Shown here piece by piece: positions 39,785 through 48,351 of a stretch of 64,000 nt of DNA. Origin of the DNA: JACVRW01 sp963739095 (lineage in GTDB: Bacteria; Actinomycetota; Thermoleophilia; Solirubrobacterales; Thermoleophilaceae). How positions within the stretch are numbered: the first letter of the stretch is position 1; every line of letters begins with the position of its first letter. The DNA is taken from contig CAVTZF010000020.1 in the NCBI GenBank assembly GCA_963739095.1, positions 186,001 to 250,000 of the forward strand, in the 5' to 3' direction. The translations under genes were made by a program, and so were the position numbers. The notes beneath the pieces are model-generated. The model saw only the letters and a program-made list of their open reading frames with translations, searched no databases and had not been told where the DNA came from.

Positions 39785-40835
39785 TGTCAGCACCCGCGTC
39801 GGCGCCCTCGACCTCGATGTTGCGCTCGCGGTGGGCGCGGGGGAGTGCCTGGCGCTCGCGGGCCCGTCCGGCGCCGGCAAGACGACGATCCTGCGGGTGG
39901 CGGCCGGCCTGCTGCGCCCGGCCCAGGGTCTCGTCGAGGCCGACGGCGAGACCTGGCTCGACACCGAGCGCGGCATCGACGTCCCACCCGAGGGCCGGCG
40001 CTGCGGCTACGTCTTCCAGGACTACGCCCTCTTCCCTCACCTCAGCGCCTGGCAGAACGTGGCCTACCCGTTGCGCGGAGTCTCCCGTCGCGAGCGCCGC
40101 GCCCGCGCACAGGAGCTGCTCGAGCGCTTCGGCCTCGGAAGCCACGCCGAGGCGCGCCCCCAGACCCTGTCCGGCGGAGAGCGCCAGCGCGTCGCCCTCG
40201 CTCGCATGCTGGCGCGCTCCCCTGGCGTGCTGCTGCTCGACGAGCCCCTGTCGGCCCTCGATGCCCGGACGCGCGCGAGCGCCGCGCGCCAGCTCTCCGC
40301 GGTCCTGAACGACGTGCGCGTGCCCGCGCTGCTCGTGACCCACGACTTCGCCGAGGCGGCCCAGCTCGGCAACCGCGTCGGCGTGATCGACGCAGGACGC
40401 ATCGTCCAGGAGGGCACGCCGACGGAGCTGGCCGCGACGCCCCGGTCGGCGTTCGTGGCCGACTTCACCGGTGCCGTGGTCCTGAGCGGCACCGCCCGCA
40501 GCGGCCACGACGGGCTGACGCTCGTCGACCTCGACGGCGGCGGCGAGATCGCGAGCACCGACGAGGGGAGAGGGAGGGTGGCGGCGAGCGTCTTTCCGTG
40601 GGAGATCGCGATCGAGCCGGTGGCGGATCCGCCGCACGGGTCGGCGCAGAATCGCGTCCTCGCGGAGGTGCTGACGGTCACGGCGGTCGGGAACCGGGTA
40701 CGTCTGGGACTCTCCGGCCCACAGCCACTGGCGGCGGAGATCACGCTCGCGTCCGCGCGGGCGCTCGATCTCCACACCGGCAGCCGTGTGGCGGCAACGT
40801 GGAAAGCGGCGGCGACGAGGCTCGTCGACCTATGA
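39747..40835 (+). CDS. modC: Molybdate ABC transporter ATPase ModC
   Basis: This ATPase powers molybdate import. The 362-residue product has Walker A GPSGAGKTT, Q-loop YVFQDYALFPHLS, signature LSGGERQRVALARML, Walker B VLLLDEPLSALD and the switch His in LLVTHDFAEA. The C-terminal region (about 245-360) holds a TOBE-like domain that can bind molybdate for trans-inhibition. GTG 39747 gives the longest match to the family; GTG 39771 is an alternative. Confidence 0.95.
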   Translation: MAGTPPTPVLRVDVSTRVGALDLDVALAVGAGECLALAGPSGAGKTTILRVAAGLLRPAQGLVEADGETWLDTERGIDVPPEGRRCGYVFQDYALFPHLSAWQNVAYPLRGVSRRERRARAQELLERFGLGSHAEARPQTLSGGERQRVALARMLARSPGVLLLDEPLSALDARTRASAARQLSAVLNDVRVPALLVTHDFAEAAQLGNRVGVIDAGRIVQEGTPTELAATPRSAFVADFTGAVVLSGTARSGHDGLTLVDLDGGGEIASTDEGRGRVAASVFPWEIAIEPVADPPHGSAQNRVLAEVLTVTAVGNRVRLGLSGPQPLAAEITLASARALDLHTGSRVAATWKAAATRLVDL

Positions 40836-40845
40836 GAGGAGCGAG

Positions 40846-41052
40846 ATGAAGATCAGCGCACGCAACAAGCTCAGCGGCACCGTTCGCGGGATCCGCCGCG
40901 GCGAGGCGATCGCCAACGTGGAGGTCGATGTGGCGGGACAGCGGATCGTTGCCTCGATCACGGTCGAGGCCGTCGAGGAGCTCGGAATCGCCGAGGGCAG
41001 TCAGGTCACGGCGGTCGTCAAGGCCTCCGACGTGATGCTGGCGACCGACTGA
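40846..41052 (+). CDS. Mop-type molybdopterin/molybdate-binding protein
   Basis: This 68-residue single TOBE domain (KISARNKLSGTVRGIRRGEAIANVEVDVAGQRIVASITVEAVEELGIAEGSQVTAVVKASDVMLA) matches stand-alone Mop proteins, which form hexamers that store molybdate. AGAGGAGCG lies just before the ATG. It is the last gene of the mod cluster, 10 bases after modC. A third TOBE unit in the operon (regulator, ModC tail, Mop) points to buffered intracellular molybdate. Confidence 0.92.
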   Translation: MKISARNKLSGTVRGIRRGEAIANVEVDVAGQRIVASITVEAVEELGIAEGSQVTAVVKASDVMLATD

Positions 41053-41066
41053 TCCCCGCGCGAGTC

Positions 41067-41072
41067 TAGAGT
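41067..41072 (+). promoter_or_regulatory. -10 hexamer TAGAGT, leaderless pattern
   Basis: TAGAGT lies nine bases before the leuS ATG. Confidence 0.4.
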
Positions 41073-41081
41073 CTCGGGTCG

Positions 41082-43511
41082 ATGGCGGATCGCTACGACC
41101 CGAAGCTGATCGAGCCCAAGTGGCAGCGCGTATGGGCTGACGAGCACACCTGGGAGGTGTCGAACGAGGCTGCCGCGGCGCAGCCCAGCTCGTACATCCT
41201 CGAGATGCTCCCGTACCCGTCGGGCGAGCCGCACATCGGCCACCTGAAGACCTACTCGGTCGGTGACGCGGTCGCGCACTTCCGGCGCCGGAACGGCGAT
41301 CTCGTCCTGCATCCGATGGGCTACGACGCCTTCGGCCTGCCCGCCGAGAACCACGCCATCAAGACCGGTCAGCACCCGCGCGAGTCGACGGAGGCGGCGA
41401 TCCGCGAGTTCCGCCGCCAGTTCCGCGAATGGGGGATCTCGTTCGACTGGACCCGCGAGTTCGGCACGCACGAACCGCGCTACTACCGCTGGACCCAGTG
41501 GATCTTCCTACGCCTCTACGAGCGCGGGCTCGCCTACCGCAAGGACGCGGCCGTCAAGTGGTGCCCGAAGGACGCCACGGTGCTGGCCAACGAGCAGGTC
41601 ATCGACGGACGCTGCGAGCGCTGTGGCTCGATCGTCGAGGTACGCCAGCTCGAGCAGTGGTTCTTCCGCATCACGGACTACGCCGACCGGCTCCTCGACG
41701 ACATGACCAGGATCGAGTGGCCGCCCTACGTCGTGAGGATGCAGGAGAACTGGATCGGCCGGTCGGAGGGCGCAGAGCTGGTCTTCCGCTGCGAGCACCT
41801 GGGGATCGACTACCCGGTCTTCACCACCCGGCCGGACACGGTGTTCGGCGCGACCTTCTTCGTGCTGGCGCCGGAGCACCCCGACGTCTTCCGCCTGAAC
41901 GACTCGCCCGAGGTGCACGAGTACGTCAACCGCGCGCTGAACGAGTCGGCCGAGGAGCGCGGCGACGAGCACAAGGAGAAGACGGGCGTCCCGCTCGGCC
42001 ACACCGTCACCAACCCCGCGACGGGCGAGCAGATCCCTATGTTCGTCGCCGACTACGTGCTGATGGAGTACGGCACCGGCGCCGTGATGGCGGTCCCGGC
42101 GCACGACCAGCGCGACTACGAGTTCGCCACGAAGTTCGGGCTCGAGATCCGCCCGGTCGTGGAGGGCGACGAGCCGGCGTCCGAGGGCGAGGCGTTCATC
42201 GCCCACAGCGAGAACGAGCGGCTCATCAACTCGGGTCGGTTCACGGGCATGCCGGCCCCCGAGGGCGCGAGGGCGATCGTCGCGTGGCTCGAGGAGCGCG
42301 GTCTCGGCAGACCGACCGTCAACTACCGGCTGCGCGACTGGCTGCTCTCACGCCAGCGCTACTGGGGCTGCCCGATCCCGATCATCCATTGCCCGACCGA
42401 CGGGCTCGTGCCCGTCCCGGACGACCAGCTCCCGGTCGAGCTGCCGGAGATCGAGGACTACGCGCCGAAGGGCCGCTCGCCGCTCGCGGCCGCGGAGGAC
42501 TGGGTCAACACGACCTGCCCGAAGTGCGGCGGCCCGGCGCGCCGCGAGACCGACACGATGGACACGTTCGTCGACTCGTCCTGGTACTTCCTGCGCTACT
42601 GCGATCCGCACAACGCAGATGCGGCCTGGGACCGCGACGTCGTGCGCAACTGGATGCCCGTCGACCAGTACATCGGCGGCGTCGAGCACGCGATCCTGCA
42701 CCTGCTCTATGCGCGCTTCTTCGTCAAGGCGCTGGCGGACATGCATCTGCTCGACGTGCAGGAGCCGTTCGCGCGCCTCTTCACGCAGGGCATGGTCCTG
42801 CGTGACGGCGACAAGATGTCGAAGTCGAGGGGCAACGCCGTCTCGCCGGAGGACGTGATCGACCGCTACGGCGCCGACGCCGCGCGCTGCTACATCCTCT
42901 TCCTCGCTGCGCCGCGCGACGACGCCGACTGGCAGGACGACGGCGTGGGCGGCGTGTACCGCTTCCTGTCGCGTCTGTGGACCGCGGCCGCCGAGGCCCC
43001 GGAGGGCGAGACGACCGCCGAGGGCGAGCCCTCCGAGCTCGTGCGCAAGGCGCACTGGGCGATCGACAAGGTCACGCGCGACATGTCGGCTCGCTTTGCC
43101 TTCAACACCGCGATCGCCGCCGTGATGGAGCTCGTCAACGAGATCTACCGCCAGCGCGACACGGTGCCCGCGTCGCATGTGCGCTTCGCCGTCGCGACCG
43201 CAGGGTCGCTGATCTTCCCGTTCGCACCGCACCTCGGCACAGAGGTGTACGAGCGGATGACAGGCCGTCGCGTCTGGGAGGAGCCGTGGCCGGAGGCGGA
43301 TCCGGCGCTGCTGGTGGGCGACGAGATCCAGCTCGTCATCCAGCTCAACGGCAAGCTGGTCGACCGGCTGCCCGCGCCCGCGGAGGCATCGCAGGATGAG
43401 CTCGAGGAGATCGCGCGCGGCTCGGACAAGCTCGCCTCGCGCCTCAACGGGAGGGAGATCGTGAAGGCAATCGTGGTGCCCGGCAAGCTCGTGAACTTCG
43501 TGGCGCGATGA
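41082..43511 (+). CDS. leuS: Leucyl-tRNA synthetase
   Basis: This enzyme charges tRNA-Leu. The 809-residue class I synthetase has the HIGH motif (51-54), a CP1 editing domain (about 220-400, with TTRPDTVFGATF and GTGAVMAVPAHDQRD), a zinc-like CPKCGG, and KMSKS (578-582). The C-terminal anticodon-binding region follows (FNTAIAAVMELVNE ...). The length is within the bacterial range. A membrane-protein gene overlaps its stop by four bases. Confidence 0.97.
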   Translation: MADRYDPKLIEPKWQRVWADEHTWEVSNEAAAAQPSSYILEMLPYPSGEPHIGHLKTYSVGDAVAHFRRRNGDLVLHPMGYDAFGLPAENHAIKTGQHPRESTEAAIREFRRQFREWGISFDWTREFGTHEPRYYRWTQWIFLRLYERGLAYRKDAAVKWCPKDATVLANEQVIDGRCERCGSIVEVRQLEQWFFRITDYADRLLDDMTRIEWPPYVVRMQENWIGRSEGAELVFRCEHLGIDYPVFTTRPDTVFGATFFVLAPEHPDVFRLNDSPEVHEYVNRALNESAEERGDEHKEKTGVPLGHTVTNPATGEQIPMFVADYVLMEYGTGAVMAVPAHDQRDYEFATKFGLEIRPVVEGDEPASEGEAFIAHSENERLINSGRFTGMPAPEGARAIVAWLEERGLGRPTVNYRLRDWLLSRQRYWGCPIPIIHCPTDGLVPVPDDQLPVELPEIEDYAPKGRSPLAAAEDWVNTTCPKCGGPARRETDTMDTFVDSSWYFLRYCDPHNADAAWDRDVVRNWMPVDQYIGGVEHAILHLLYARFFVKALADMHLLDVQEPFARLFTQGMVLRDGDKMSKSRGNAVSPEDVIDRYGADAARCYILFLAAPRDDADWQDDGVGGVYRFLSRLWTAAAEAPEGETTAEGEPSELVRKAHWAIDKVTRDMSARFAFNTAIAAVMELVNEIYRQRDTVPASHVRFAVATAGSLIFPFAPHLGTEVYERMTGRRVWEEPWPEADPALLVGDEIQLVIQLNGKLVDRLPAPAEASQDELEEIARGSDKLASRLNGREIVKAIVVPGKLVNFVAR

Positions 43512-44023
43512 GCCGGCGCGCGGGCCAGACCAACATTCCCTTCGGACCGCTGATCGCGGCCATCGGGGCGGTGATGCTGCTGGTGAGCCTGTTCCTCAAC
43601 TGGTACGAGGGGCTAACCGCGTTCACGGTCTTCGAGATCGTCGACATCGTGCTCGTGGTGTGCGCGCTCCTGATCGTGCTGCAGCTCGCGGGCGGCATGG
43701 GCCTGATGAAGCCCCCGGCCTCGCCGGTCGTGTCGCTGCTGGTGGCGCTGTTCGCGCTCGGCGTGGTGCTCACCCAGCTCCTCAACGATCCGCCGGCCGT
43801 CGCCGGCGGCAACGGCCCCGACCGCGACATCGGGATCTGGCTCGCCGTGGCGGGCACGGTCCTGATGGCGACGGGCGCGTTCCTCGCGACCGCGAACATC
43901 TCGCTGTCGATCGAGGCGCGCGACCACGAGCCGACGCGCGTCGACCACGACGCGGAGACGGTGCGGGGGCCGGCCCGGCCCGCGGCCGCGCGGGACGACG
44001 AGCCGCCCGCGACGACGCCCTGA
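43508..44023 (+). CDS. Hypothetical four-helix membrane protein
   Basis: This 171-residue protein has about four membrane helices (FGPLIAAIGAVMLLVSLFLNW; VFEIVDIVLVVCALLIVLQLA; VVSLLVALFALGVVLTQLL; IGIWLAVAGTVLMATGAFLATA) and a charged, proline-rich cytoplasmic tail. It is translationally coupled to leuS (ATGA). No characterised family is recognised. The FLNWY motif after helix 1 is common in small actinobacterial membrane proteins of unknown function. Confidence 0.8.
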   Translation: MSRRAGQTNIPFGPLIAAIGAVMLLVSLFLNWYEGLTAFTVFEIVDIVLVVCALLIVLQLAGGMGLMKPPASPVVSLLVALFALGVVLTQLLNDPPAVAGGNGPDRDIGIWLAVAGTVLMATGAFLATANISLSIEARDHEPTRVDHDAETVRGPARPAAARDDEPPATTP

Positions 44024-44025
44024 GC

Positions 44026-44475
44026 GTGTCTCGCTACGTCGCCGTCGTCGGGCCTGGTGACGCGACGGCGGCCGATCTTGAGGCGGCTGCGGCCGTCGGC
44101 AGCGGGCTCGCGCGCACCGGCGTGGTGGTCGTGTGCGGCGGGCTCGGCGGCGTGATGGAGGCAGCCTGCCGCGGCGCCCGCGAGGGCGGCGGCACGACGG
44201 TCGGGATCCTGCCGGGCGCCGACCGCGCGGCCGCCAACCCGTTCGTCGACGTGGCGATCGCGACCGGCCTCGGCGAGGCGCGCAACGCGCTTGTCGTACG
44301 CAGCGCCGACGCGCTGGTGGCCGTTGGGCGCGGCTACGGCACGCTCTCCGAGATCGCCCTCGCGCTCAAGGCGAGCAAGCCCGTGGTCGGGGTAGGCAGC
44401 TGGGATATCGACGGCGTCGAGAGCGCCGCCACTCCCGAGCAGGCGGTCACGGCGGCGCTCGCCGCGCTCACCTAG
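44026..44475 (+). CDS. TIGR00725-like Rossmann protein (LOG-related)
   Basis: This 149-residue protein contains VVCGGLGGVMEAACRGAREGGGTTVGILPG and NALVVRSADALVAVGRGYGTLSEIALALKASKPVVGVGSW. These are the glycine-rich PGGxGTxxE-type motifs of the TIGR00725/lysine-decarboxylase-like (LOG) superfamily, though here the second motif is GRGYGTLSE. LOG enzymes release cytokinin-type bases from nucleotides; this short subfamily is uncharacterised. GTG start two bases after the preceding stop. Confidence 0.85.
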   Translation: MSRYVAVVGPGDATAADLEAAAAVGSGLARTGVVVVCGGLGGVMEAACRGAREGGGTTVGILPGADRAAANPFVDVAIATGLGEARNALVVRSADALVAVGRGYGTLSEIALALKASKPVVGVGSWDIDGVESAATPEQAVTAALAALT

Positions 44476-44478
44476 ACT
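44473..44478 (+). promoter_or_regulatory. -10 hexamer TAGACT, leaderless pattern
   Basis: TAGACT lies ten bases before the ATG of the decarboxylase gene. Its first three bases are the stop codon of the TIGR00725-like gene. Confidence 0.4.
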
Positions 44479-44488
44479 CGGCGCGCTC

Positions 44489-45964
44489 ATGACCGCGAGC
44501 CAGCCCGACACGCCCTACCTCGACGCGCTGCGTGCCTACGCTGCGCGCCAGCCCGCTCGCCTGCACGTGCCCGGTCACAAGGGCGGTCCGGGAGCCGATC
44601 CGGGCCTCACCGAGGCGATCGGCCCGCAGGCGCTCGCGCTTGACATCCCGGCGCTCACCTGGGGCATCGACGTCGGCGAAGAGCCGACGCCGTTCGTGGA
44701 CGCCCAGCGGCTCGCCGCCGAGGCGTGGGGCGCGCGTCGTACCTGGTGGCTCGTCAACGGCGCGTCGCAGGGCAACCACGCCGCGCTGCTCGCGCTCGCG
44801 CACGGCGGCACCGACGTCGTGACGCAGCGCAACGCGCACTCGAGCACGATCGACGCGCTCGTGATGTCCGGGCTGCGGCCGACGTTCGTGGCGCCCGAGC
44901 TCGACCCCGAGCTGCACATCGCCCACTGCATGACGCCGGAGGCGCTCGACCGGGCGCTCGCGGCGACGCCCGGCGCGGTCGGCGCGACGGTCGTCTCGCC
45001 GACCTACTTCGGCGCCGTCGCCGACATCGCCGGGCTTGCCGAGGTCGCACACGGGCGCGGCGTCCCACTGGTGGTCGACGAGGCTTGGGGTGCCCACCTG
45101 GCCTTTCACGAGGATCTCCCGAGGCATGCGCTCTCCCTCGGCGCCGACCTCGTCATCTCGAGCATCCACAAGATCGTCGGCAGCCTCACGCAGTCGGCGA
45201 TGATCCACCTCGGTCACGACAGCCTGATCGAGGAGAGCATCGTCGACCGCTGTGTGACCCTCATCGAGTCGACGAGCCCGAACTCGCTGCTGTTCGGATC
45301 GCTCGACGCCGCGCGCCGCAGCGCCGCGGTCAACGGGCGCGAGATGCTCGGCGAGACGCTCGCCGCGCTGCGGCGCGTGCGCCAGGCGGTGCGCGAGATC
45401 CCCGGGCTCGAGGTGCTGGACGAGCGGCTCGCCGGCGCGCCCGGCGTGTTCGACTACGACCCGCTTCGGCTCGCCGTCGACGTTCGCGGCACCAGCGCGA
45501 GCGGCTTCGAGCTTGCCCGGCTGGTGCGGGAGCAGAACGACGTCCTCCTCGAGCTCGCCGGTGAGAACGTGATGGTCGCCGTCTTCGGCATGGGCGAGCC
45601 CGCCGGCCTGGCGGCCAAGCGGCTGATCGGCGCGCTGCGCCAGGCCGTCGACACGGTCGCGGAGCAGCCGGCCGCGGCGGCGCAGGGCGAGTTCGCGCCG
45701 CCGCCGCCCTGGGGCGAGCTCGTGATGACCCCGCGCGAGGCCTTCCTCGGCCCGCAGGAGGTCGTGGCGACCGCCGATGCGGTCGGCCGCGTCGCCGCGG
45801 AATCGCTCGCTGCCTACCCGCCCGGCATCCCGAACGTGCTGCCCGGCGAGCGCCTCACGGCAGAGACGCTCGCGTACATCGAGCAGACGCTGGCGCACGG
45901 CGGCAGCCTGCGCGGGGCGAGCGACCGCGAGCTGCGGACGCTGCGGGTCGCGCTCGAGCGATGA
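44489..45964 (+). CDS. Orn/Lys/Arg decarboxylase-type PLP enzyme
   Basis: This 491-residue fold-type I PLP protein starts TPYLDALRAYAARQPARLHVPGHKGG and has LVNGASQGNHAALLAL, VVDEAWGAHLAFHEDLP, and the Schiff-base lysine in SSIHKIVGSLTQSAM (Lys228). This is the short (about 490-residue) class of Orn/Lys/Arg decarboxylase-like proteins without the receiver-like N-terminal wing. Arginine or lysine is a plausible substrate. The neighbouring DDAH-like gene also handles guanidino compounds, which fits arginine/polyamine metabolism, but the link is inference. Confidence 0.9.
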   Translation: MTASQPDTPYLDALRAYAARQPARLHVPGHKGGPGADPGLTEAIGPQALALDIPALTWGIDVGEEPTPFVDAQRLAAEAWGARRTWWLVNGASQGNHAALLALAHGGTDVVTQRNAHSSTIDALVMSGLRPTFVAPELDPELHIAHCMTPEALDRALAATPGAVGATVVSPTYFGAVADIAGLAEVAHGRGVPLVVDEAWGAHLAFHEDLPRHALSLGADLVISSIHKIVGSLTQSAMIHLGHDSLIEESIVDRCVTLIESTSPNSLLFGSLDAARRSAAVNGREMLGETLAALRRVRQAVREIPGLEVLDERLAGAPGVFDYDPLRLAVDVRGTSASGFELARLVREQNDVLLELAGENVMVAVFGMGEPAGLAAKRLIGALRQAVDTVAEQPAAAAQGEFAPPPPWGELVMTPREAFLGPQEVVATADAVGRVAAESLAAYPPGIPNVLPGERLTAETLAYIEQTLAHGGSLRGASDRELRTLRVALER

Positions 45965-46010
45965 CGGCCAGGGGGTCGCGCCCCCGGACGCCCGTGGCGC
46001 CTCGCCGGCC

Positions 46011-46895
46011 TCAGCCCACGCGCTCGCGCCTGATCGCCTGCATCAGGCAGTGCGCGCCGCCGCCGCCGAGCGTGAAGGCGGCCAGCTCGGGGTCGTAGAC
46101 CGTCAGCCCGAGCGCGCGCAGGCGCTCGTTCAGGTCCTTCGACTCGGCGCTCGTGAGCACGCGGTCGCCACCGAGGCAGACTCCGTTCACCCCGAGCTTC
46201 AGCGCGTCCGCGAGCGACACGGGGACAATCGCGACGCCCTTTGACTCGAGCCAGCGCGTGAAGCCGGCGCCGACCTGCTCGACGCACACGGCCGCGAGCT
46301 TCTCGCCCAGCATCGCCGCGAGCACGTCGATGTGCAGGAAGTGCGGCGGGATGCGCTCGATGCGGACCTCCCAGCCATCGGCCTCGAGCCAGCCTGCAAG
46401 TTGTCGTGCTGCGGGTTCCTGTGTGCGCTCCTCTCCGTTGCCGATCACCGCCACGCCCGGCTCGACGATCATGAAGTCGCCGCCCTCGAGCGCCGCCGCC
46501 GTGATCATGCGGTGGATCGGGATTTCGTTCTCCTGGTAGAAGCGGATGACCGGCGAATATTCGCCCCTGCGCCACCACTGATGGCACTGCGTGACGATTG
46601 GACCCTGCGGGACGTTGATGCTCGAGTCACGTGCGAACACCTGGTAGGGGAGCGCCGGCTCGGGCTCCAGGAAGTGGACGCGCACGCCCGCCTCCTCGTA
46701 GACGCTGACCATCTCGGCGTGCTGGCGCAGTGCGTCGTCGCGGCTGAACGTCAGGCCACTGTCGAGCGTGGCGCGTGCGATCGCGCTCGCCGGGAGCCAG
46801 TGGAAGTGGTCCGGGGGGCAGACCAGCACGTCCAGCAGGCGGCCATACTCCGAGTCCACGCCCCAGGGCGTCGTCGTTGTCTCAGCTTGGGCCAA
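46011..46895 (-). CDS. Dimethylarginine dimethylaminohydrolase-like guanidino hydrolase
   Basis: This is a beta-propeller amidinotransferase-fold protein of about 294 residues: TTTPWGVDSEYGRLLDVLVCPPDHFHW, FARDSSINVPQGPIV, EGGDFMIVEPGVAVIGNGERT-like substrate loop, HFLHIDVLAAML with the catalytic His, and the C-terminal nucleophile in GGGGAHCLMQAI. Members are DDAH, arginine deiminase or related hydrolases. A TAGAAT hexamer ten bases upstream suggests the TTG at 46895; a GTG at 46904 is also in frame. It is divergent from acyP with almost no intergenic space. Confidence 0.88.
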   Translation of the reverse strand: MAQAETTTTPWGVDSEYGRLLDVLVCPPDHFHWLPASAIARATLDSGLTFSRDDALRQHAEMVSVYEEAGVRVHFLEPEPALPYQVFARDSSINVPQGPIVTQCHQWWRRGEYSPVIRFYQENEIPIHRMITAAALEGGDFMIVEPGVAVIGNGEERTQEPAARQLAGWLEADGWEVRIERIPPHFLHIDVLAAMLGEKLAAVCVEQVGAGFTRWLESKGVAIVPVSLADALKLGVNGVCLGGDRVLTSAESKDLNERLRALGLTVYDPELAAFTLGGGGAHCLMQAIRRERVG

Positions 46896-46905
46896 TGCGC
46901 GCACG

Positions 46906-46911
46906 ATTCTA
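46906..46911 (-). promoter_or_regulatory. -10 hexamer TAGAAT, leaderless pattern
   Basis: TAGAAT on the minus strand lies ten bases before the TTG at 46895. It overlaps the first base of the divergent acylphosphatase ATG. Confidence 0.4.
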
Positions 46912-47186
46912 TGAGTGACACCGTTCGCCGCCGCGTCGTCGTGCACGGGTACGTGCAGGGCGTCTTCTTTCGCGACTCGACCCGGCGCAGGGCCGCCGAC
47001 CTCGGGGTGGCCGGCTGGGTCAGCAACCGCTCGGACGGGACGGTGGAGGCCGTGTTCGAGGGGAAGCCGGACGCGGTGTCCGTGATGGTCGACTGGTCGC
47101 GGCGGGGGCCGCGCGGCGCCGACGTCGAGCGTGTGGAGGAGCGCGAGGAGAGCCCGGAGGGGCTGACTGCCTTCGAGGTGCGTTAG
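46911..47186 (+). CDS. acyP: Acylphosphatase
   Basis: This enzyme hydrolyses carboxyl-phosphate bonds such as acetyl phosphate. The 91-residue product has the signature VHGYVQGVFFRDSTRRRAADLGVAGWVSNRSDGTVEAVFEG. The phosphate-binding loop GYVQGVFFR contains the catalytic Arg, and the catalytic Asn is in SNRSDG. The length is standard. Its 3' end overlaps the convergent DUF1905 gene by four bases. Confidence 0.96.
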   Translation: MSDTVRRRVVVHGYVQGVFFRDSTRRRAADLGVAGWVSNRSDGTVEAVFEGKPDAVSVMVDWSRRGPRGADVERVEEREESPEGLTAFEVR

Positions 47187-47629
47187 CCGGCGCCCTCGCG
47201 GAGCTTCTCGAGCGTTTGGGCAACCCGGCGATCGCGGGTGTCGGCGCGCTTGGCCTCTGCGATCCAATCTGCGTACTCGCGCCTGTGGCTGTACGAGAGG
47301 TCGTGGAACACGGCCCGGGCACCCTTGTCGCTGTCGAGGGCGGCCTCGAGTGCAGGCGGCAGCTCGACAGTCCGCGGCGCCTCGTCGAGCTCGACCGTCA
47401 CCTCGACCTCGTCGCCGAGCTCGATGCCTGCCCGTTCACGCAGCTCGCGCCGAAAGCCGATCAGGTAGACGCCGCCGTAGACCGCGACGGTGGTGCGGTA
47501 GTCGGTGCCGTTCACGGTGCCGCGCACCGGCGCACGCGCCTTGCCGAAGCGCTCCTTCGCGTCGAACGGCAGCTCGATGGTCGGCGCCTCGCCGTCCTCG
47601 CCGCCGAGGATGGCCTTGAAACGCTCCAC
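47183..47629 (-). CDS. DUF1905/YdeI-type protein
   Basis: This 148-residue protein has an N-terminal DUF1905 beta-barrel (TIELPFDAKERFGKARAPVRGTVNGTDYRTTVAVYGGVYLIGFRRELRERAGIELGDEVEVTVELD). A C-terminal YdeI/OmdA-like helical region follows (ALDSDKGARAVFHDLSYSHRREYADWIAEAKRADTRDRRVAQTLEKLREG). The family is sometimes called bacteriocin-protection related, but its function is unsettled. The GTG at 47629 has TACGAT exactly seven bases upstream. Confidence 0.87.
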   Translation of the reverse strand: MERFKAILGGEDGEAPTIELPFDAKERFGKARAPVRGTVNGTDYRTTVAVYGGVYLIGFRRELRERAGIELGDEVEVTVELDEAPRTVELPPALEAALDSDKGARAVFHDLSYSHRREYADWIAEAKRADTRDRRVAQTLEKLREGAG

Positions 47630-47636
47630 GCACGAG

Positions 47637-47642
47637 ATCGTA
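47637..47642 (-). promoter_or_regulatory. -10 hexamer TACGAT, leaderless pattern
   Basis: TACGAT on the minus strand lies seven bases before the GTG of the DUF1905 gene. Confidence 0.4.
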
Positions 47643-47686
47643 GCTCCGTTTTGACGCTCGTCACCCACGTGTAACGCGACCCTTCG

Positions 47687-47692
47687 TACGGT
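47687..47692 (+). promoter_or_regulatory. -10 hexamer TACGGT, leaderless pattern
   Basis: TACGGT lies six bases before the GTG of comEA. A TTGACG at 47651 is too far upstream to be its -35 element. Confidence 0.35.
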
Positions 47693-47698
47693 CGCCAC

Positions 47699-48351
47699 GT
47701 GTTCGAAGCCGGGCGTGGAACGGTGGTGATCTGGGCCGTCGCGGCCGTGCTCGCGACGCTCGCGCTCGTGCGCCTGTTCGGGGGCGATGACGGAGGTTCG
47801 GCGGCGCCGCTCCGAATCGATGGCGGGACGGCGGCCCGCGGGCAGCCTGGGCGGGAGGCGTCGGGCGCGCCCAGTTCGCGGGAGGAGGTGTTCGTCCACG
47901 TCGCAGGGGCCGTGCGCCGCCCCGGCCTCTACCGCCTCGATCCGTCCGCGCGCGTTGCCGAGGCGCTGCAGCTGGCAGGAGGCCCGCTGCCGCGCGCCGA
48001 GCTGACCGCCGTGAACCTGGCGGCGCGGGTGGCCGATGGCCAGCAGGTGATCGTGCCCGTCGCGGGACGGGCAGGTGGATCGGCGGTTGCTCCCGGCGCG
48101 GCGGTGGCGACGGGCGGCGCCCCGGGTGGTGCGCGGGTGGGGTGGGCGGTGCGGGCGGCGCCAAGATCAGCCTCGGCGCCGCCACCGCCGAGCAGCTGGA
48201 GCAACTGGACGGCATCGGCCCGACCCTGGCCGGGCGCATCATCGAGTACCGCGACGCAGAGGGCGGTCTGTCGTCGCTCGACCAGCTCGCCGAGGTCGAC
48301 GGCATCGGCGAGAAGCGGCTGGCGGCCCTGCGGGAGGGGTTGCAGCCGTGA
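47699..48351 (+). CDS. comEA: Competence DNA receptor ComEA, frame change near 48140
   Basis: ComEA binds incoming DNA at the membrane surface. An N-terminal membrane anchor (VIWAVAAVLATLALVRLFGG) and an SLBB domain (EEVFVHVAGAVRRPGLYRLDPSARVAEALQLAGG) read in the first frame. After a GC-only run at 48120-48145 the frame changes by one missing base. It continues with the double helix-hairpin-helix ISLGAATAEQLEQLDGIGPTLAGRIIEYR...SLDQLAEVDGIGEKRLAALRE. The stop overlaps the comEC GTG by four bases. Most likely a sequence error in the G-rich linker. Confidence 0.88.
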
